Source: Paracentrotus lividus
Lineage: Eukaryota; Echinodermata; Echinoidea; Camarodonta; Echinidae
Direction of reading: 5' to 3'
Assembly: GCA_940671915.1 (NCBI GenBank)
Contig: CALNVZ010000641.1
Span: forward strand, 9,864,324-9,928,323
DNA: 64,000 nucleotides
The notes under the pieces were generated by a model that had not been told where the DNA came from, did not search any database, and worked only from the letters and a program-made list of their open reading frames with translations. This document shows, piece after piece, positions 20,661 through 27,631 of the stretch. Position numbers and translations under genes: made by a program. Positions within the stretch are counted from its first letter, which is position 1. Each line of letters opens with the position of its first letter.

Positions 20661-22556
20661 GAGGGTAAACAACAAAAAGGGACAGGGAAGAAGAAAAAGG
20701 GAGAAAGAAACAAAAATAAGCGAGAGGGAGAGAAAGAATGGAAGGAGGCAAAATGTTACAGATGGTTACATTTTTGTACTAAGAACACACAGCTGATCTA
20801 CATAATCATGCCAACTTTAATAATAGACTAAATCACTTTATTTTAAATAGGTAGGCAAGCCCCTCATAAATTTGCTTGCAGAGTGACAGACAGTGTAATT
20901 TGTATCTTCTGCCTTGACCTGTCAGTGTCACAGTAATGCACATAGAACTTTGAAGCTTTGCCACAAAAGCTGACATGCGCCCGGTCAATGATCCGGCAGC
21001 TTTTTTTTTTTTTTTTTTCTAATAAGTTTGCCCGGTTACCAGTACACTTCCTGGACCCTGAACACTGCTTACTTTATAGGGCATCACTTGGGTGGCTAAC
21101 TCACTGCTGAAGTTTAACCGCAGCCAGTAGGCCGATTCCACACAGGAGCTCCCGGCTTGCGAACATGTCAAAAACCCATAACGCTATCTCAGAAAATGTA
21201 ATCACTGTATAAACCGAGATATTTGTAGTGTCTCTCAAGAATGTACGATCTGTTACTGACTCATGCCATGCAATACTTCTGAAAATTCGATAGATCTACA
21301 TAAACGGTTTCCCGTTCAAAATGTGAAAAATTTGTGAAATAGAACTCAGATATTGAAACAACATTTCCTCATGGACAAGCATAAGATACGTTCAACTTTT
21401 TGGATTTTAGTAGCGGGATAACAGATTGCATCGCAAAACTATAGAGAGGCTATTATTATAATTGGCTCGTGATCATTCATGACATGGCTGGATCACACAA
21501 GCAACTGAACCATCTAGGACTAAGACTCAGTAAGAAAACTTGGTTTCAGAAAACAAACTTAATTTTCCACTTTTTAAAATCACATTTTCACTTATCTTTC
21601 TTCAATAACCGAGTGTTTGGATGTTCCTTTTACTATCCCTGATGTTTTTAAGTTTTCTTTTTTTCTTCTTGGATGAAAAATTATTTTTTAAAGTCCACTT
21701 TCTGAAAATTTCCCCTGCACTTTTTTGGGCGGGAGAGGGAAAAAAAATTCAGTGATGTTTTAATTTTTTTTTCATGATTTTGATTTGAAATTTTTCCAAA
21801 ATTTATTCACTGTGTCTTATATTGACATAGACATATACTACTACTAATTTTGGAGCAGAAAGTGATTGAAAAAAGGAGAAAAACCTTAGATAAAACAACA
21901 TTGACAAGGTTGCAAAATTTCCCCCAAAATATGGCAGTTTGGTCCACGAGGTCAATACTAAAGTATTGACATCGTATCATGAGTGGGCTGGATCAGGGAT
22001 GACGAAAAGCAAAGTTTATGCTGACCACTGCGACCATCGCTATACTATCTGTTGGGTGCAATTGATCTTTGTGCACTGTGTGTTTCAGTAAGTCAGTGTG
22101 ATATACTGGAAAATTAAAGCTATTTTTTTTTTAGATCTAAGTACTTAGACTCTATCTTCTTTTTTTGTGTGTGTGTTTTTTTTTTTTGTTTTTTTTTTTT
22201 AAGTGGTTGAAAAACCCTGCATGACTGGTCAAAAAAATGCCCTCCTTTATTCTACTACTAACAAACAACATCACACATACACACAGGTGAACAAAAATCT
22301 TCCCAAATTACGAGTACGTCCGTGCACATAACTTTAGGGCTCATAATTTACACTCGTGACATGTTTTGTTTTGTACAAAAAAATAACCAACTTGCATTTC
22401 AACACATGGGACTGGCATCAAAATTTTTGCTTTAACTTTTCTTTACACTAGTCATTTAATTTACCTTTCTGAAGGACGTTTTCTCGATCCAGAACTGGAT
22501 TGATGTCTATCCGACCCAATTAAATGACGAAAAGCTGAGCTTATTTTAGAAACCAT
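5430..22556 (-). CDS. SENP1-like: SENP1/2-type sentrin (SUMO)-specific protease, 16 exons found
   Basis: SENP1/2 proteases are nuclear or nuclear-pore cysteine proteases that mature SUMO precursors and remove SUMO from targets. Sixteen exons were read, in order: 22465-22556, 20266-20336, 19174-19352, 16771-16918, 15890-16061, 14229-14365, 13513-13748, 12309-12426, 11492-11576, 10564-10596, 9646-9957, 8404-8451, 7831-7986, 6911-6990, 5944-6118 and 5430-5492. All use GT donors and AG acceptors. They give at least 701 residues (human SENP1 has 644). The N-terminal half is low-complexity with basic nuclear-localisation-like patches. Next come a charged helix, an acidic stretch and the C48 catalytic domain. 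The triad is His (codon 7843-7845), Asp (6952-6954) and Cys (6007-6009), with [12 protein letters not shown] at the active site. One exon of 3n+1 bases is missing between the third and fourth listed. Family identity is very secure. SENP1 versus SENP2 is not: an invertebrate may have a single ancestral gene. Confidence 0.95.
5611..5752. mobile_element. Short hairpin MITE in the last SENP intron
   Basis: The left end GTGGCAGCCATAGCTGGGGG pairs with the right end, whose complement is GTGGCCATACATTTGTAGCT followed by G-rich sequence and GCTTCCA. A 19-20 base C run (about 5713-5731) forms part of the right arm. At ~140 bp it is non-coding. Confidence 0.6.
5944..6118 (-). CDS. SENP1-like: SENP exon with catalytic cysteine
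   Basis: This 175-base exon starts in phase 2 after GTGACAG and ends at CAG/GTAAAT. It encodes [20 protein letters not shown] and then [20 protein letters not shown], ending APISFTQ. It contains the oxyanion Gln (PQQ) and the nucleophile Cys (codon at 6007-6009). Its similarity to vertebrate SENP1 over the [16 protein letters not shown] block is near-complete. Confidence 0.96.
6197..6249 (-). pseudogene. Relic copy of part of the catalytic-Cys exon
   Basis: In the intron just upstream of the Cys exon, 22 bases (plus-strand ATCCATCCATGCTGTATGTC then TG) repeat exactly a piece of that exon. Similarity continues on both sides: the relic reads [16 protein letters not shown] then a stop, against the exon's [17 protein letters not shown]. 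It lacks a donor site and the Cys region and ends beside a truncated MITE, so it should not be a usable exon. Confidence 0.65.
6250..6494. mobile_element. MITE with AGACACAAGT subterminal repeats, copy 1 (left end lost)
   Basis: Inverted arms share AATCAGACACAAGTC and (G)AGGAAATCGGCAAAATAA-like blocks. A better-preserved copy lies at 13220-13467. The right end keeps the terminal GTGACTCATCAT block. The left terminus is replaced by the SENP exon relic at 6197-6249. The interior is AT-rich and non-coding. Confidence 0.65.
6799..6896 (+). mobile_element. 98-bp TTAA-bounded element, copy 1
   Basis: The element runs from TTAACCCATTGAGGACTGAG to CTCCAACAGGTTAA and has TTAA at both ends. A second copy lies in the opposite orientation at 14690-14782. 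TTAA ends suggest a piggyBac-type target site, but the element is far too short to encode a transposase. It sits 14 bases past the donor site of the SENP exon at 6911-6990. Confidence 0.65.
6911..6990 (-). CDS. SENP1-like: SENP exon with catalytic aspartate
   Basis: This 80-base exon is bounded by TCTTACAG and GAG/GTGAGT and encodes [20 protein letters not shown] and QCLNALR. The Asp of FYDSMG (codon 6952-6954) is the triad Asp, matching YYDSMGG in vertebrate SENP1. The final Arg codon is completed by the next exon. Confidence 0.95.
7036..7135 (-). repeat. Possible LINE 3' tail fragment
   Basis: Read on the minus strand, the stretch has a small GC hairpin (CGGCCTTCGGGCCG) followed by TTTAATAAACCATTTCTATT. 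This resembles the 3' end of invertebrate non-LTR retrotransposons, with the AATAAA signal just before the insertion end. No coding remnant was found upstream. The call rests on appearance alone. Confidence 0.25.
7831..7986 (-). CDS. SENP1-like: SENP exon with catalytic histidine
   Basis: This 156-base, phase-0 exon follows GGCGTCCAG and ends GCG/GTCAGT. It encodes [34 protein letters not shown] and [15 protein letters not shown]. The His of GVHW (codon 7843-7845) is the triad His. RRWTKKVD matches the SUMO-binding surface segment of vertebrate SENP1. The donor GTCAGT is unusual but gives the exact family junction LA/VVDF. Confidence 0.95.
8404..8451 (-). CDS. SENP1-like: SENP 48-base catalytic-domain exon
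   Basis: This exon lies between TTTATTTCAG and GAG/GTAAGA, in phase 0. It encodes [16 protein letters not shown], matching INFYMNMLMERSKEKG of human SENP1. It joins NWLNDE upstream to NFPSVHSF downstream. Confidence 0.93.
8633..9408. mobile_element. piggyBac-like MITE, TTAA-flanked, full length
   Basis: TTAA flanks both ends. The termini are CCCTAATCTGCC(T)GGG and the complement CCCGGGCAGATTAGGG. Just inside, G-run/GCTAATTTAGC blocks at 8650-8670 and 9340-9362 pair with each other. CCCTAA-type ends with TTAA target sites fit the piggyBac superfamily. The 776 bp contain no transposase. A left-truncated copy lies at 16142-16725. Confidence 0.75.
9445..9598. mobile_element. Palindromic MITE, ~150 bp
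   Basis: The two arms mirror each other over about 60 bases: GATTTACTATTATAGTAACT and ATCAATGGTAACTC on the left, and their complements on the right, ending CTTTATGCAAGGGTGCC. The CCCCATTTCATAAAG-type edge is a common form of small palindromic element in marine invertebrates. It is non-coding. Confidence 0.7.
9646..9957 (-). CDS. SENP1-like: SENP exon: acidic stretch and start of catalytic domain
   Basis: This 312-base, phase-0 exon is the largest. It encodes an acidic run ([20 protein letters not shown]), then [16 protein letters not shown] and [20 protein letters not shown] before DE/GTATG. The second part matches EFPEITEEMEKEI and [20 protein letters not shown] of human SENP1, the N-terminal edge of the protease domain. 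Confidence 0.95.
10085..10260. repeat. A-rich intronic repeat with AAAGAG/CTGAAA words
   Basis: This intron stretch shares words such as AAATAAAAAGAG and CTGAAAATC with other SENP intron stretches at about 8165-8260 and 14395-14580. It may be an old dispersed repeat or just compositional similarity. Boundaries are not clear. Confidence 0.25.
10564..10596 (-). CDS. SENP1-like: SENP 33-base exon
   Basis: This short phase-0 exon encodes [11 protein letters not shown], between CTTTTCAG and TTG/GTAAGT. It continues the charged helix of the previous exon (EEER) and joins INARIKR in the next. Without the reading phase it would be hard to call. Confidence 0.88.
10990..11270. repeat. Diverged intronic repeat, paired with 11640-11880
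   Basis: TGTGGGAAAG...GAGCTTTCC and ...TTTTCTTATCATTTTGGTGATTCC here resemble TGTGGGAAAG...GAGCTTTCC and ...TTTTGGTTATTCC at 11640-11880. Two old copies of a ~270-bp repeat are likely. No terminal repeats or coding content were seen. Confidence 0.35.
11492..11576 (-). CDS. SENP1-like: SENP exon: charged helix
   Basis: This 85-base exon, between CCATACAG and AGG/GTAAGA, encodes [20 protein letters not shown] followed by KLQGYEER. It aligns with the helical YDSRARERLRQIEEQKA segment of human SENP1 that precedes the acidic region and the protease domain. It is rich in Arg and Glu and probably forms a coiled coil. Confidence 0.92.
11888..11926. repeat. Poly-A run
   Basis: About 39 A residues within a SENP intron. 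It terminates the second copy of the diverged repeat at 11640-11880, so it may be the tail of a retroposed sequence, but no matching body is recognised. Confidence 0.6.
12169..12245. repeat. Tandem pair of ~46-bp units
   Basis: ACATATTATGAAGAGCTACC and ACATATTATGAAAAGCTACC, each followed by CTGGAATAA, occur twice in a row, separated by a T run. It is a local duplication in an intron. Confidence 0.6.
12309..12426 (-). CDS. SENP1-like: SENP exon: linker before charged helix
   Basis: This 118-base exon runs from CGTTTTAG to TT/GTGAGT and encodes [20 protein letters not shown] then [18 protein letters not shown]. The end corresponds to the ELWIKEL segment of human SENP1. It starts completing a split Asp codon and ends inside a Leu codon, both agreeing with the neighbouring exons. 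Confidence 0.92.
12880..13043. mobile_element. Palindromic MITE, GTGTTTCACCAAGTCGTTCG family, copy 1
   Basis: The left arm GTGTTTCACCAAGTCGTTCG pairs with the right-end complement GGGGTTTCACCAAGTCGTTA. The centre has CAGTCGTTCATAAAGTCATT-type words. A second copy lies at 44577-44743. It is non-coding, about 160 bp. Confidence 0.75.
13220..13467. mobile_element. MITE with AGACACAAGT subterminal repeats, copy 2 (both ends kept)
   Basis: The ends are GTGATACATCATGTCAATAT and the complement GTGATGCATCATGTCAAAAT. Both arms continue through AGACACAAGT, GAGTCAAGGAAATC and CAAAA-rich sequence, giving ~75-bp inverted repeats. It lies 46 bases past the donor of the SENP exon at 13513-13748. Copy 1 is at 6250-6494. 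Confidence 0.7.
13513..13748 (-). CDS. SENP1-like: SENP exon: Ala/Ser/Gln-rich linker
   Basis: This 236-base exon lies between TATAACAG and CAG/GTATGT. It encodes [37 protein letters not shown] and [20 protein letters not shown] before TPAQP. There is no recognised domain and it is probably disordered. Splice sites and phase agree with both neighbours (split Gly codon upstream, split Asp downstream). Confidence 0.9.
14229..14365 (-). CDS. SENP1-like: SENP exon: conserved YKKLLEQF helix
   Basis: This 137-base exon follows TTATTCACAG and ends GG/GTAATC. It encodes [39 protein letters not shown] and PQATAT. The first part corresponds to the EEEREIYRQLLQMVTGKQF block of human SENP1. Confidence 0.92.
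14395..14580. repeat. A-rich intronic repeat with GAGCTGAAA words
   Basis: AAATAAAAAGAG, AGCTGAAAAG, GCTGGAATCGGCTGAAAAGG and a final CCCCTG follow each other. Similar words occur at 8165-8260 and 10085-10260. A dispersed repeat is possible; limits are uncertain. Confidence 0.3.
14690..14782 (-). mobile_element. 93-bp TTAA-bounded element, copy 2
   Basis: This copy is the reverse of the one at 6799-6896, from TTAACCTGTTGGAGACGAGC to CCTCAATGGGTTAA, with a few substitutions and a 5-base length difference. The two copies face each other across six SENP exons. Confidence 0.65.
15024..15454. mobile_element. Foldback element of ~15-bp units, copy 2
   Basis: It begins GGTTTATATTCACTTGGTTG and ends, on the minus strand, with GTAAATTGCCACTTGGTCTA. 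The units TTGGTCTAAT dominate the left half and AATTAGACnAAATGG the right. The switch of orientation is near 15270. It lies in the intron between exons 14229-14365 and 15890-16061. Confidence 0.75.
15890..16061 (-). CDS. SENP1-like: SENP exon: basic N-terminal segment
   Basis: This 172-base exon encodes [40 protein letters not shown] and [17 protein letters not shown]. It is bounded by TAAACAG and GAG/GTAAGT. HPKRRIV and its surroundings are basic and may contribute to nuclear targeting. There is no known domain. Confidence 0.9.
16142..16725. mobile_element. piggyBac-like MITE, left-truncated copy
   Basis: It follows the 8633-9408 element from about its position 200 onward (AAAGTCAATnCAAATAG, AAAAACAATAAAATACATAA and ATTAGCATTCTAGGAG are shared). 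It keeps the right terminus CCCCGGGAGTATTAGGG with TTAA. The left terminus and first ~200 bases are missing. A long C run sits near 16664-16682. Confidence 0.7.
16771..16918 (-). CDS. SENP1-like: SENP exon: basic/polar N-terminal segment
   Basis: This 148-base exon lies between TTTTCCATAG and AG/GTAAGG. It encodes [40 protein letters not shown] and [16 protein letters not shown]...RPK resembles a bipartite basic signal. Its first two bases complete a codon begun in an earlier exon, but the exon at 19174 ends on a whole codon. An unseen exon of length 3n+1 is therefore implied between them. Confidence 0.88.
16977..17582 (-). mobile_element. Tc1/mariner element with internal deletion
   Basis: TA flanks both ends. 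Terminal inverted repeats of ~70 bases appear identical, starting CCATCATTTGCAAAAGTTTA. On the minus strand the interior encodes the N-terminal paired-type helix-turn-helix of a Tc1 transposase: [34 protein letters not shown] and [20 protein letters not shown]. The frame is shifted between the first and second helix-turn-helix parts, and the DDE catalytic region is entirely absent. Only 606 bp remain, against roughly 1.3-1.7 kb for a complete element. It lies in the SENP intron, 58 bases upstream (in gene direction) of the exon 16771-16918 acceptor. Confidence 0.88.
17583..18812. other. SENP intron stretch, probably hiding one exon
   Basis: Phase arithmetic requires one more exon between 16918 and 19174. 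The best candidate I can point to is 18567-18615 on the minus strand. It lies after CTGGCCCCGCAG and reads [16 protein letters not shown] plus one base; its length (49) fits. Its donor would be a weak GTTGTT and the peptide is not one I recognise, so this is only a suggestion. Confidence 0.25.
18813..19162. mobile_element. Foldback element of ~15-bp units, copy 3 (uninterrupted)
   Basis: This is the cleanest copy: GGTTTATATCCACTTGGCCT to the complement of GGTAAATTGCCATTTGGTCT, 350 bp. The left half repeats CAnTTGGTCTAATnC; the right half repeats it inverted. Orientation switches near 18985-19010 (CCAGTTTGTTACTGG). It begins only 12 bases past the donor of the SENP exon at 19174-19352. Confidence 0.78.
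19174..19352 (-). CDS. SENP1-like: SENP exon 3
   Basis: This 179-base exon runs from CTATTTTAG to TTG/GTATGT. It encodes [40 protein letters not shown] and [19 protein letters not shown]. Phase agrees with the upstream exon (split Asp codon). It ends on a complete codon, which conflicts with the next exon found. Confidence 0.87.
19738..19763. repeat. Poly-A run in SENP intron 2
   Basis: About 26 A residues after CCCCGCCC. The short frame across it is not a gene. Confidence 0.6.
20266..20336 (-). CDS. SENP1-like: SENP exon 2 with nuclear-localisation-like motif
   Basis: This 71-base exon follows TTCTTGCAG and ends CAG/GTAACT. It encodes [20 protein letters not shown] then NHS. PKRPR is a classic monopartite nuclear-localisation pattern, fitting the known nuclear location of SENP1/2. 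The split Ser and Asp codons agree with both neighbours. Confidence 0.88.
20341..20755. repeat. Purine tract with (GAAA)n microsatellite
   Basis: Over 400 bases of almost pure A/G on the plus strand, with an uninterrupted GAAA array at about 20620-20661. It starts right at the acceptor of SENP exon 2, where it acts as a very long polypyrimidine tract on the transcribed strand. The overlapping Phe/Leu/Ser-rich frames are artefacts of composition. Confidence 0.85.
20756..22464. other. SENP intron 1
   Basis: This 2.1-kb intron (with the purine tract) holds T runs at 21001-21019 and near 22170-22200. I see no transposon ends or additional exon in it. Confidence 0.45.
22465..22556 (-). CDS. SENP1-like: SENP first coding exon
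   Basis: It starts at ATG (22554-22556) and encodes [20 protein letters not shown] and [10 protein letters not shown] before AG/GTAAAT. The split Ser codon is completed by exon 2. The frame stays open upstream of the ATG for ~55 codons, but that sequence is AT-rich and includes a T-run-derived Lys stretch, so MVSK is the preferred start. SRKRP is another basic patch. No canonical promoter was recognised; the transcription start should lie within a few hundred bases above 22556. Confidence 0.82.
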
Positions 22557-25500
22557 TGGAAATATTGTCTTTTCTCTCCCTGGAAATATCCTTTTCGTCC
22601 AAAATGTCGCGGCAAGAAGCAAATAAAAGCCCCTCGTTCCATAGCAATAAATATTAAAGTTTTTTTTTTTTTTAATCATTAGTTTCTTTTTTGTCATCAA
22701 TTCATTAAAAAATATATATTTCATCCTTTTATTAAAAAAAGGGGAAAAATCCTTTAAGACTCTAAAATGACTTCAAATTTTCTCAATATTTACTCCAAAT
22801 AATTTGTACTCGCTTTGAGCCCACCGATACCACTTATATCAACTGTACCGGATGTACCCATAGCGGAAATAGCAGGCCCCTGAAGGTCCGCCATCTTTGC
22901 TGTGACATTTGAACGGTTCTATAAGCCCCCATACATATTCATTTTGTAAGATGCTTCCATACCGCACATATGCAATACACGCAACTAAAAACAAAAACGC
23001 GGAGCAGTGTCGAGCATGCGCATTGATAGAGGTCAAATCGGGACAAATTATGCATATATGTTAATATATTCATTACGCGGCGCATCGAAATTGACGAATC
23101 GGCGTCTTGAAAAGTTTTATGGTAATTTAGAAAAACCCAGCTAAAAGATAAACAATGACGTCACAATAAGAAAAATAATCGGGGATGTCCCTTTTTTAAT
23201 TACTTGTACTTGTATTCATTTTATTATCTCGTCACACTCCACCATTCTGCATATTTCCCTTTCTTTTCGTGCCGATCTCTTTCTCTCTCTCTCTCTCTAT
23301 TGATATTGACCAAAGGGCGTTCTTGAAAGTTTAATGGTTATTTAGGCAAATCCACTGCTAAATACTACACAATAAGATAATTTATCCTTTCTTTTTTTTC
23401 TTCAATTATTTATGATCTCGGTCACAACCCCCAACCCCCCCTCTCTTTTCTATCCATGGCAATTTTCTCTCTCTTCTTACAGTGATGAAATATGCATATT
23501 GTAAGAGCAATACCACAATGTTTAATTATATTGCCAAGGATCTCTCTCTCTCCCAATACTAACATCATTTCAGATATTTCTTTACATTTATTCCTTCTCT
23601 TCCATTTATCACTTTAGTTTCTCTTAAATCTAAGGTACTATGGGCTAATTATCATTTATAAAATATCTTTAAATATAATGAAATACACTAAAATGAAAGT
23701 TGCTACCCTCTATATTTCTCTCTCGGTCCTAATTCCAATTCATCACTCCAGCTTATTGGATAATTTCTTTTCCATATCTATTTTCTTGCTCCCTATCTAC
23801 CCCTCCCTCTCTTCTTTCCTCCATCTTTAGTCTACTCTCAACTAGACAACTTCAAATTGATTTTTCTTTTTTTATTTATTCATTTTTAAACATATCAATA
23901 AAAAAAATCACAAACCTATATATTTGCGGCAATCCTGAAATTAGTTCATTATTTTCGTGTCCATTTTTAATTTGCAGTTTAAATGTTCACAGAAATGTAT
24001 AATGATGCAGAAAATATTCAAAAATTCAAAATTAAGTAATTTGTACTTTTTTTTTCTACTTAAATTATTATCTATCGACGCAGTGGTCAAGCATTCACAA
24101 TATATAGTGTAAAACGATAGGATCAAACTTGGTTCTCGAAATATGTTCCTTGCAGACCGTTTCAGCTGGTAGATGTTGCATGTTTTCACAAGCATTCGCA
24201 TCAAATAATCCAGCAGTTCGCAATCAATAATCCAGCAGTCACCATCGATAGCTTGGTTTTAGCTCCACGGAGTTGACATCAAAAAGTCCTGTTTTATGGA
24301 AACTGAGAAAATATTTTTAAATGAGATTATTAACAATTTATGAATTGATCATTGTTTACAGAAATTCTGCACTTTTTTGTTAAAGATTCATTTTTGTTTA
24401 TTTATTATTAAAAAGCCATTTATTTAATTAAAAATACAAATAAAGTGGAAAAAAAGAAGGACGGGAGGTAATAAACATTTTGTATTTCCCCTAGCTTAAT
24501 GTAGTTTAAAATTATTTATTACTTCAATTCCAATTAGTTTGTTAATACACTGAAGGGCTCAAAAAAAAAAAAAAAAAAAAGAAGAAAAAAAGGACAAAAA
24601 ACGAAAAAGTAATTCATCCTTGAAGAGTTTTAGTTTCCAAGCGTTTATAATAATAATGTATATGAAACACTCTACTATGCATTACTTTAGGGCCTAAGTT
24701 TTAATTGTTATTATTATTATATTTATTATTATTTTATTATTATTTACGACTTCCCTAAACAAACTTAGGGCAAAAAATATGATTTTATATATAATCTGGA
24801 ATATATGTCCGTCATTTTTAGACATTCTATGTATTTTCAACTTTAAGTTTCATCCCCAAAATAGAACATGCCTAGATGTAGTTGTTATAAAAATGGAACA
24901 TTCTGACCGGGCATAAGGCCAGCAACTACCTGAAGGGATTTAAAAGAAAAAGAAAGAAAAGGTAAAAGATAACATATCATACATATAGACTTAATTGTTC
25001 AACAATAAGGGCTTTTTTAGGCCTTAAATAATCTACAATAATAGATTGCTACCTCCAGTTAAATTCCAGCAGCGAGTATTGAGGAAAACAACATGCTAAG
25101 AGTACCAAGTTAGCCTACCAAATACGTTCAAACTTAGCGAGTGGGGAGGTCACTCTCAATTAAAGTGTGCTGAATGCCATGACACACATGTCTACCAACA
25201 AAACATTTTCATTTTTTATTTTTTTTTTTTTTTACTTTCAATTTCAATCGTGCCTCGTAGAAGCCCAACGGGGACTTAAAAAAAAAAAACAACAGTCACA
25301 ACCAACAAACAATACATCAAACCCTAAAAGCTCTTTTTTTGCCAATGATGGTCCTAACATCCACCAAAATAAACGGAAGAGTAAACTTCCTTGACTAACA
25401 AAATGACATTTCTAGTTCCATGAAAATAAATAGATCTAGATTCTAATTTCTAAATAAATAAATAAGTCATGAGGCAGAGGCAGAAGGTTTTATCAATGAC

Positions 25501-27486
25501 AATGTCCGATGCGTCACACACATCCATGTGTAATGCATACCGTACCTTCAAATCATTTGATGATTCGTCTGTTTACAAAAGACTAGATGACTAGATCTAA
25601 CTTAGATCTAGATCCAATAATTATGCTAGGCCGAAACTGGCATAGCCTGAATGGATAAGATCTCGACTTCGGTCTTGGCTTGGCGTAGATCTAGGGTCTA
25701 TCTCTAGATTTCTAGACTGACAAGAGATAAATTCTGGTCGGTCGATGACTGACGTAAATGACGACTTTTGACTTAACTTGGCAGATAATGAATCAGACTT
25801 CAAGTTCAGCGTCGACACAATTAGACCAGAATATAGAGTAGGCCTAGGCCTAACAGAAAAGGGCCTATTAAAGTGAATTCTCGGCCTACACGTTCGGGTG
25901 TTCTTGTTAAAATTGATCGGGACTACCCCAGACAAAACATTCGCAAAGTCTAGCCTAGGCCTAGGCCGAGCAGACCACTGATGGCAGACAGTCCGATCTA
26001 GGAGTAAGATAGCAACTGCAATAGGATAATGTACGGTACGTCTTCACAAGTAAATAGCGCCCGACGATGGAAAAATGTAATCTCAGTTCTATAAAGAAGA
26101 TGTTATTTATTAGTTATATATTACTCTCTTAAACCGATTTAAAATACAAAGGAAATTAATATGCAGATCACCTACAATTATTCTAAATTATCTAAAGAAA
26201 TAATTTTCATAATCGAAATTTAATCATAATTACAGCGGTACTCGCCTCCGTAACTTTCGCAAAAATGTAATCCCTTTTCGTGGCGGGTGACGTCATTTCA
26301 TTATCAGTTCCAGAAACGGAAAGTAGAAGAGAAGATCAGAAAGATAAGTCGGAGAAAAATAAAATATTCATGAGCATGTGTCCCAATCAAAGTGAAGTAT
26401 TTTTCCGAGTACGCAATGGTGAAAATGAATAATAAGATATACATGGGCTTATAGAAATTTAAATGTACACAAAAGGGGCGAGGCCTAATCGAGTTTTGAT
26501 GACGCTAACGTAATGCGCCTGCTGTAGCTAATATGCAAATGAGAAAATCCGCGGGTGCCACCTTGTCGTCTATCAGTTGTAGGTATGTCTATGGGAAATA
26601 GTGTTCGGCGTGATGGTGATGACTAGTAGTTGCCATCTTGGAACTCTAAAGTTCGCCATTTTGTAGGGAGCCTATATAGTCAAAATAATATTTTAATTAT
26701 TATTAATTTTCTACTTATACTGTTATTATCATTATTTACATTGTTGTTATCATTATCATTGATGTTGTTGTTGTTGTTGTTGCTGTTGTTGTTGCTGTTG
26801 TTGTTGTTGTTGTTGTTGTTGATTGGCTTGGGGCTATGACTTGTTTCATATAGTGATATATTCAATGTTTATTCCTAACTGATATATACGCTTTACTAAA
26901 TATTCTGGAAACAAACATTTTATAACTGACAGAAATGGTATAAAAATAATAAATAAATATTTCGCCAGAAGGTGCACACTAGCTGTAAAACGAAAAATAG
27001 TACACCAAATGTGCTGATGAATTACATTACATTTAGGGTGAATACATAAAAAATTGTACAAAATGCAAGCAATATAATCATAATACACACTTTTTTATAT
27101 ATATATATATCAGAGGATAATTATGGCAAAAACTTCGCTCCATTTTGCAAATTTCCGGCTGCACCACCCCTACCAAGATTTCATATTCAACGTACTTAAA
27201 GTAACACAAACCAAAATTTAGTTTCTTCTTCCTCATAAAGAATAGACAGAACGTTTGCAACGTTAGATTCAGGATTTTGAATATGGGTGGCGTGCATTTT
27301 TTTTATTACGCGCTTGTTTTTTCAGAGTTTCTCTCCCCTTTTTATCTCCATTTTTTTCTTCTCCCATTTTTTATTCAATCGAATGGGATTTAAAACTGGA
27401 GAAAACTGTTGTAATTTGATGGCACATTCCAATGACTGTTTAAAGGGGGCGCAACCCCCCCCCCCCTCCTCCAACCTGGCAGCTCT
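22557..27486. other. 5' flank of SENP, no recognised gene
   Basis: This is 4.9 kb without a convincing gene. It contains a CT run near 23279-23299, an A run near 24561-24580, AT-rich microsatellite-like patches (24700-24750) and a TTG array at 26764-26820. Frames at 25621-25935 and 22839-23036 (minus) show no domain. The promoter of the SENP gene must lie at the low-coordinate end. Confidence 0.45.
26761..26825. repeat. (TTG)n microsatellite
   Basis: About 20 TTG/TTGCTG units in a row, with a diverged TTATCATTATT-type array just before it. Poly-Leu and poly-Asn frames crossing it are artefacts. Confidence 0.85.
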
Positions 27487-27631
27487 GTAACACAAAGGTT
27501 TGCAATTAATCTACAAAAATGCATTGGCCAATCAAAAGTCATTGTTGCATGCATTTTCATTCAAAAGCCTGTGCGCAACCCAATTAGATAGTTTATGTAA
27601 ATTTGTGCGTTAGTTGTAAACCTTTGTGTAC
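27487..27631. mobile_element. MITE with GTAACACAAAGGTTTGCAA ends
   Basis: The left end is GTAACACAAAGGTTTGCAAT and the right-end complement is GTACACAAAGGTTTACAACT, over a 145-bp body with TGCATGCATTTT in the middle. A related left end occurs at 50694-50745. Confidence 0.65.

Noticed and set aside
20255-20751. Phe/Leu/Ser-rich 115-152 codon frames in three frames
   Set aside because: They come from the purine tract and GAAA array. Only the last residues of one of them coincide with the real SENP exon 2.
26630-26865. Poly-Leu and poly-Asn frames
   Set aside because: Translation of the TTG array and adjacent AT-rich repeat.
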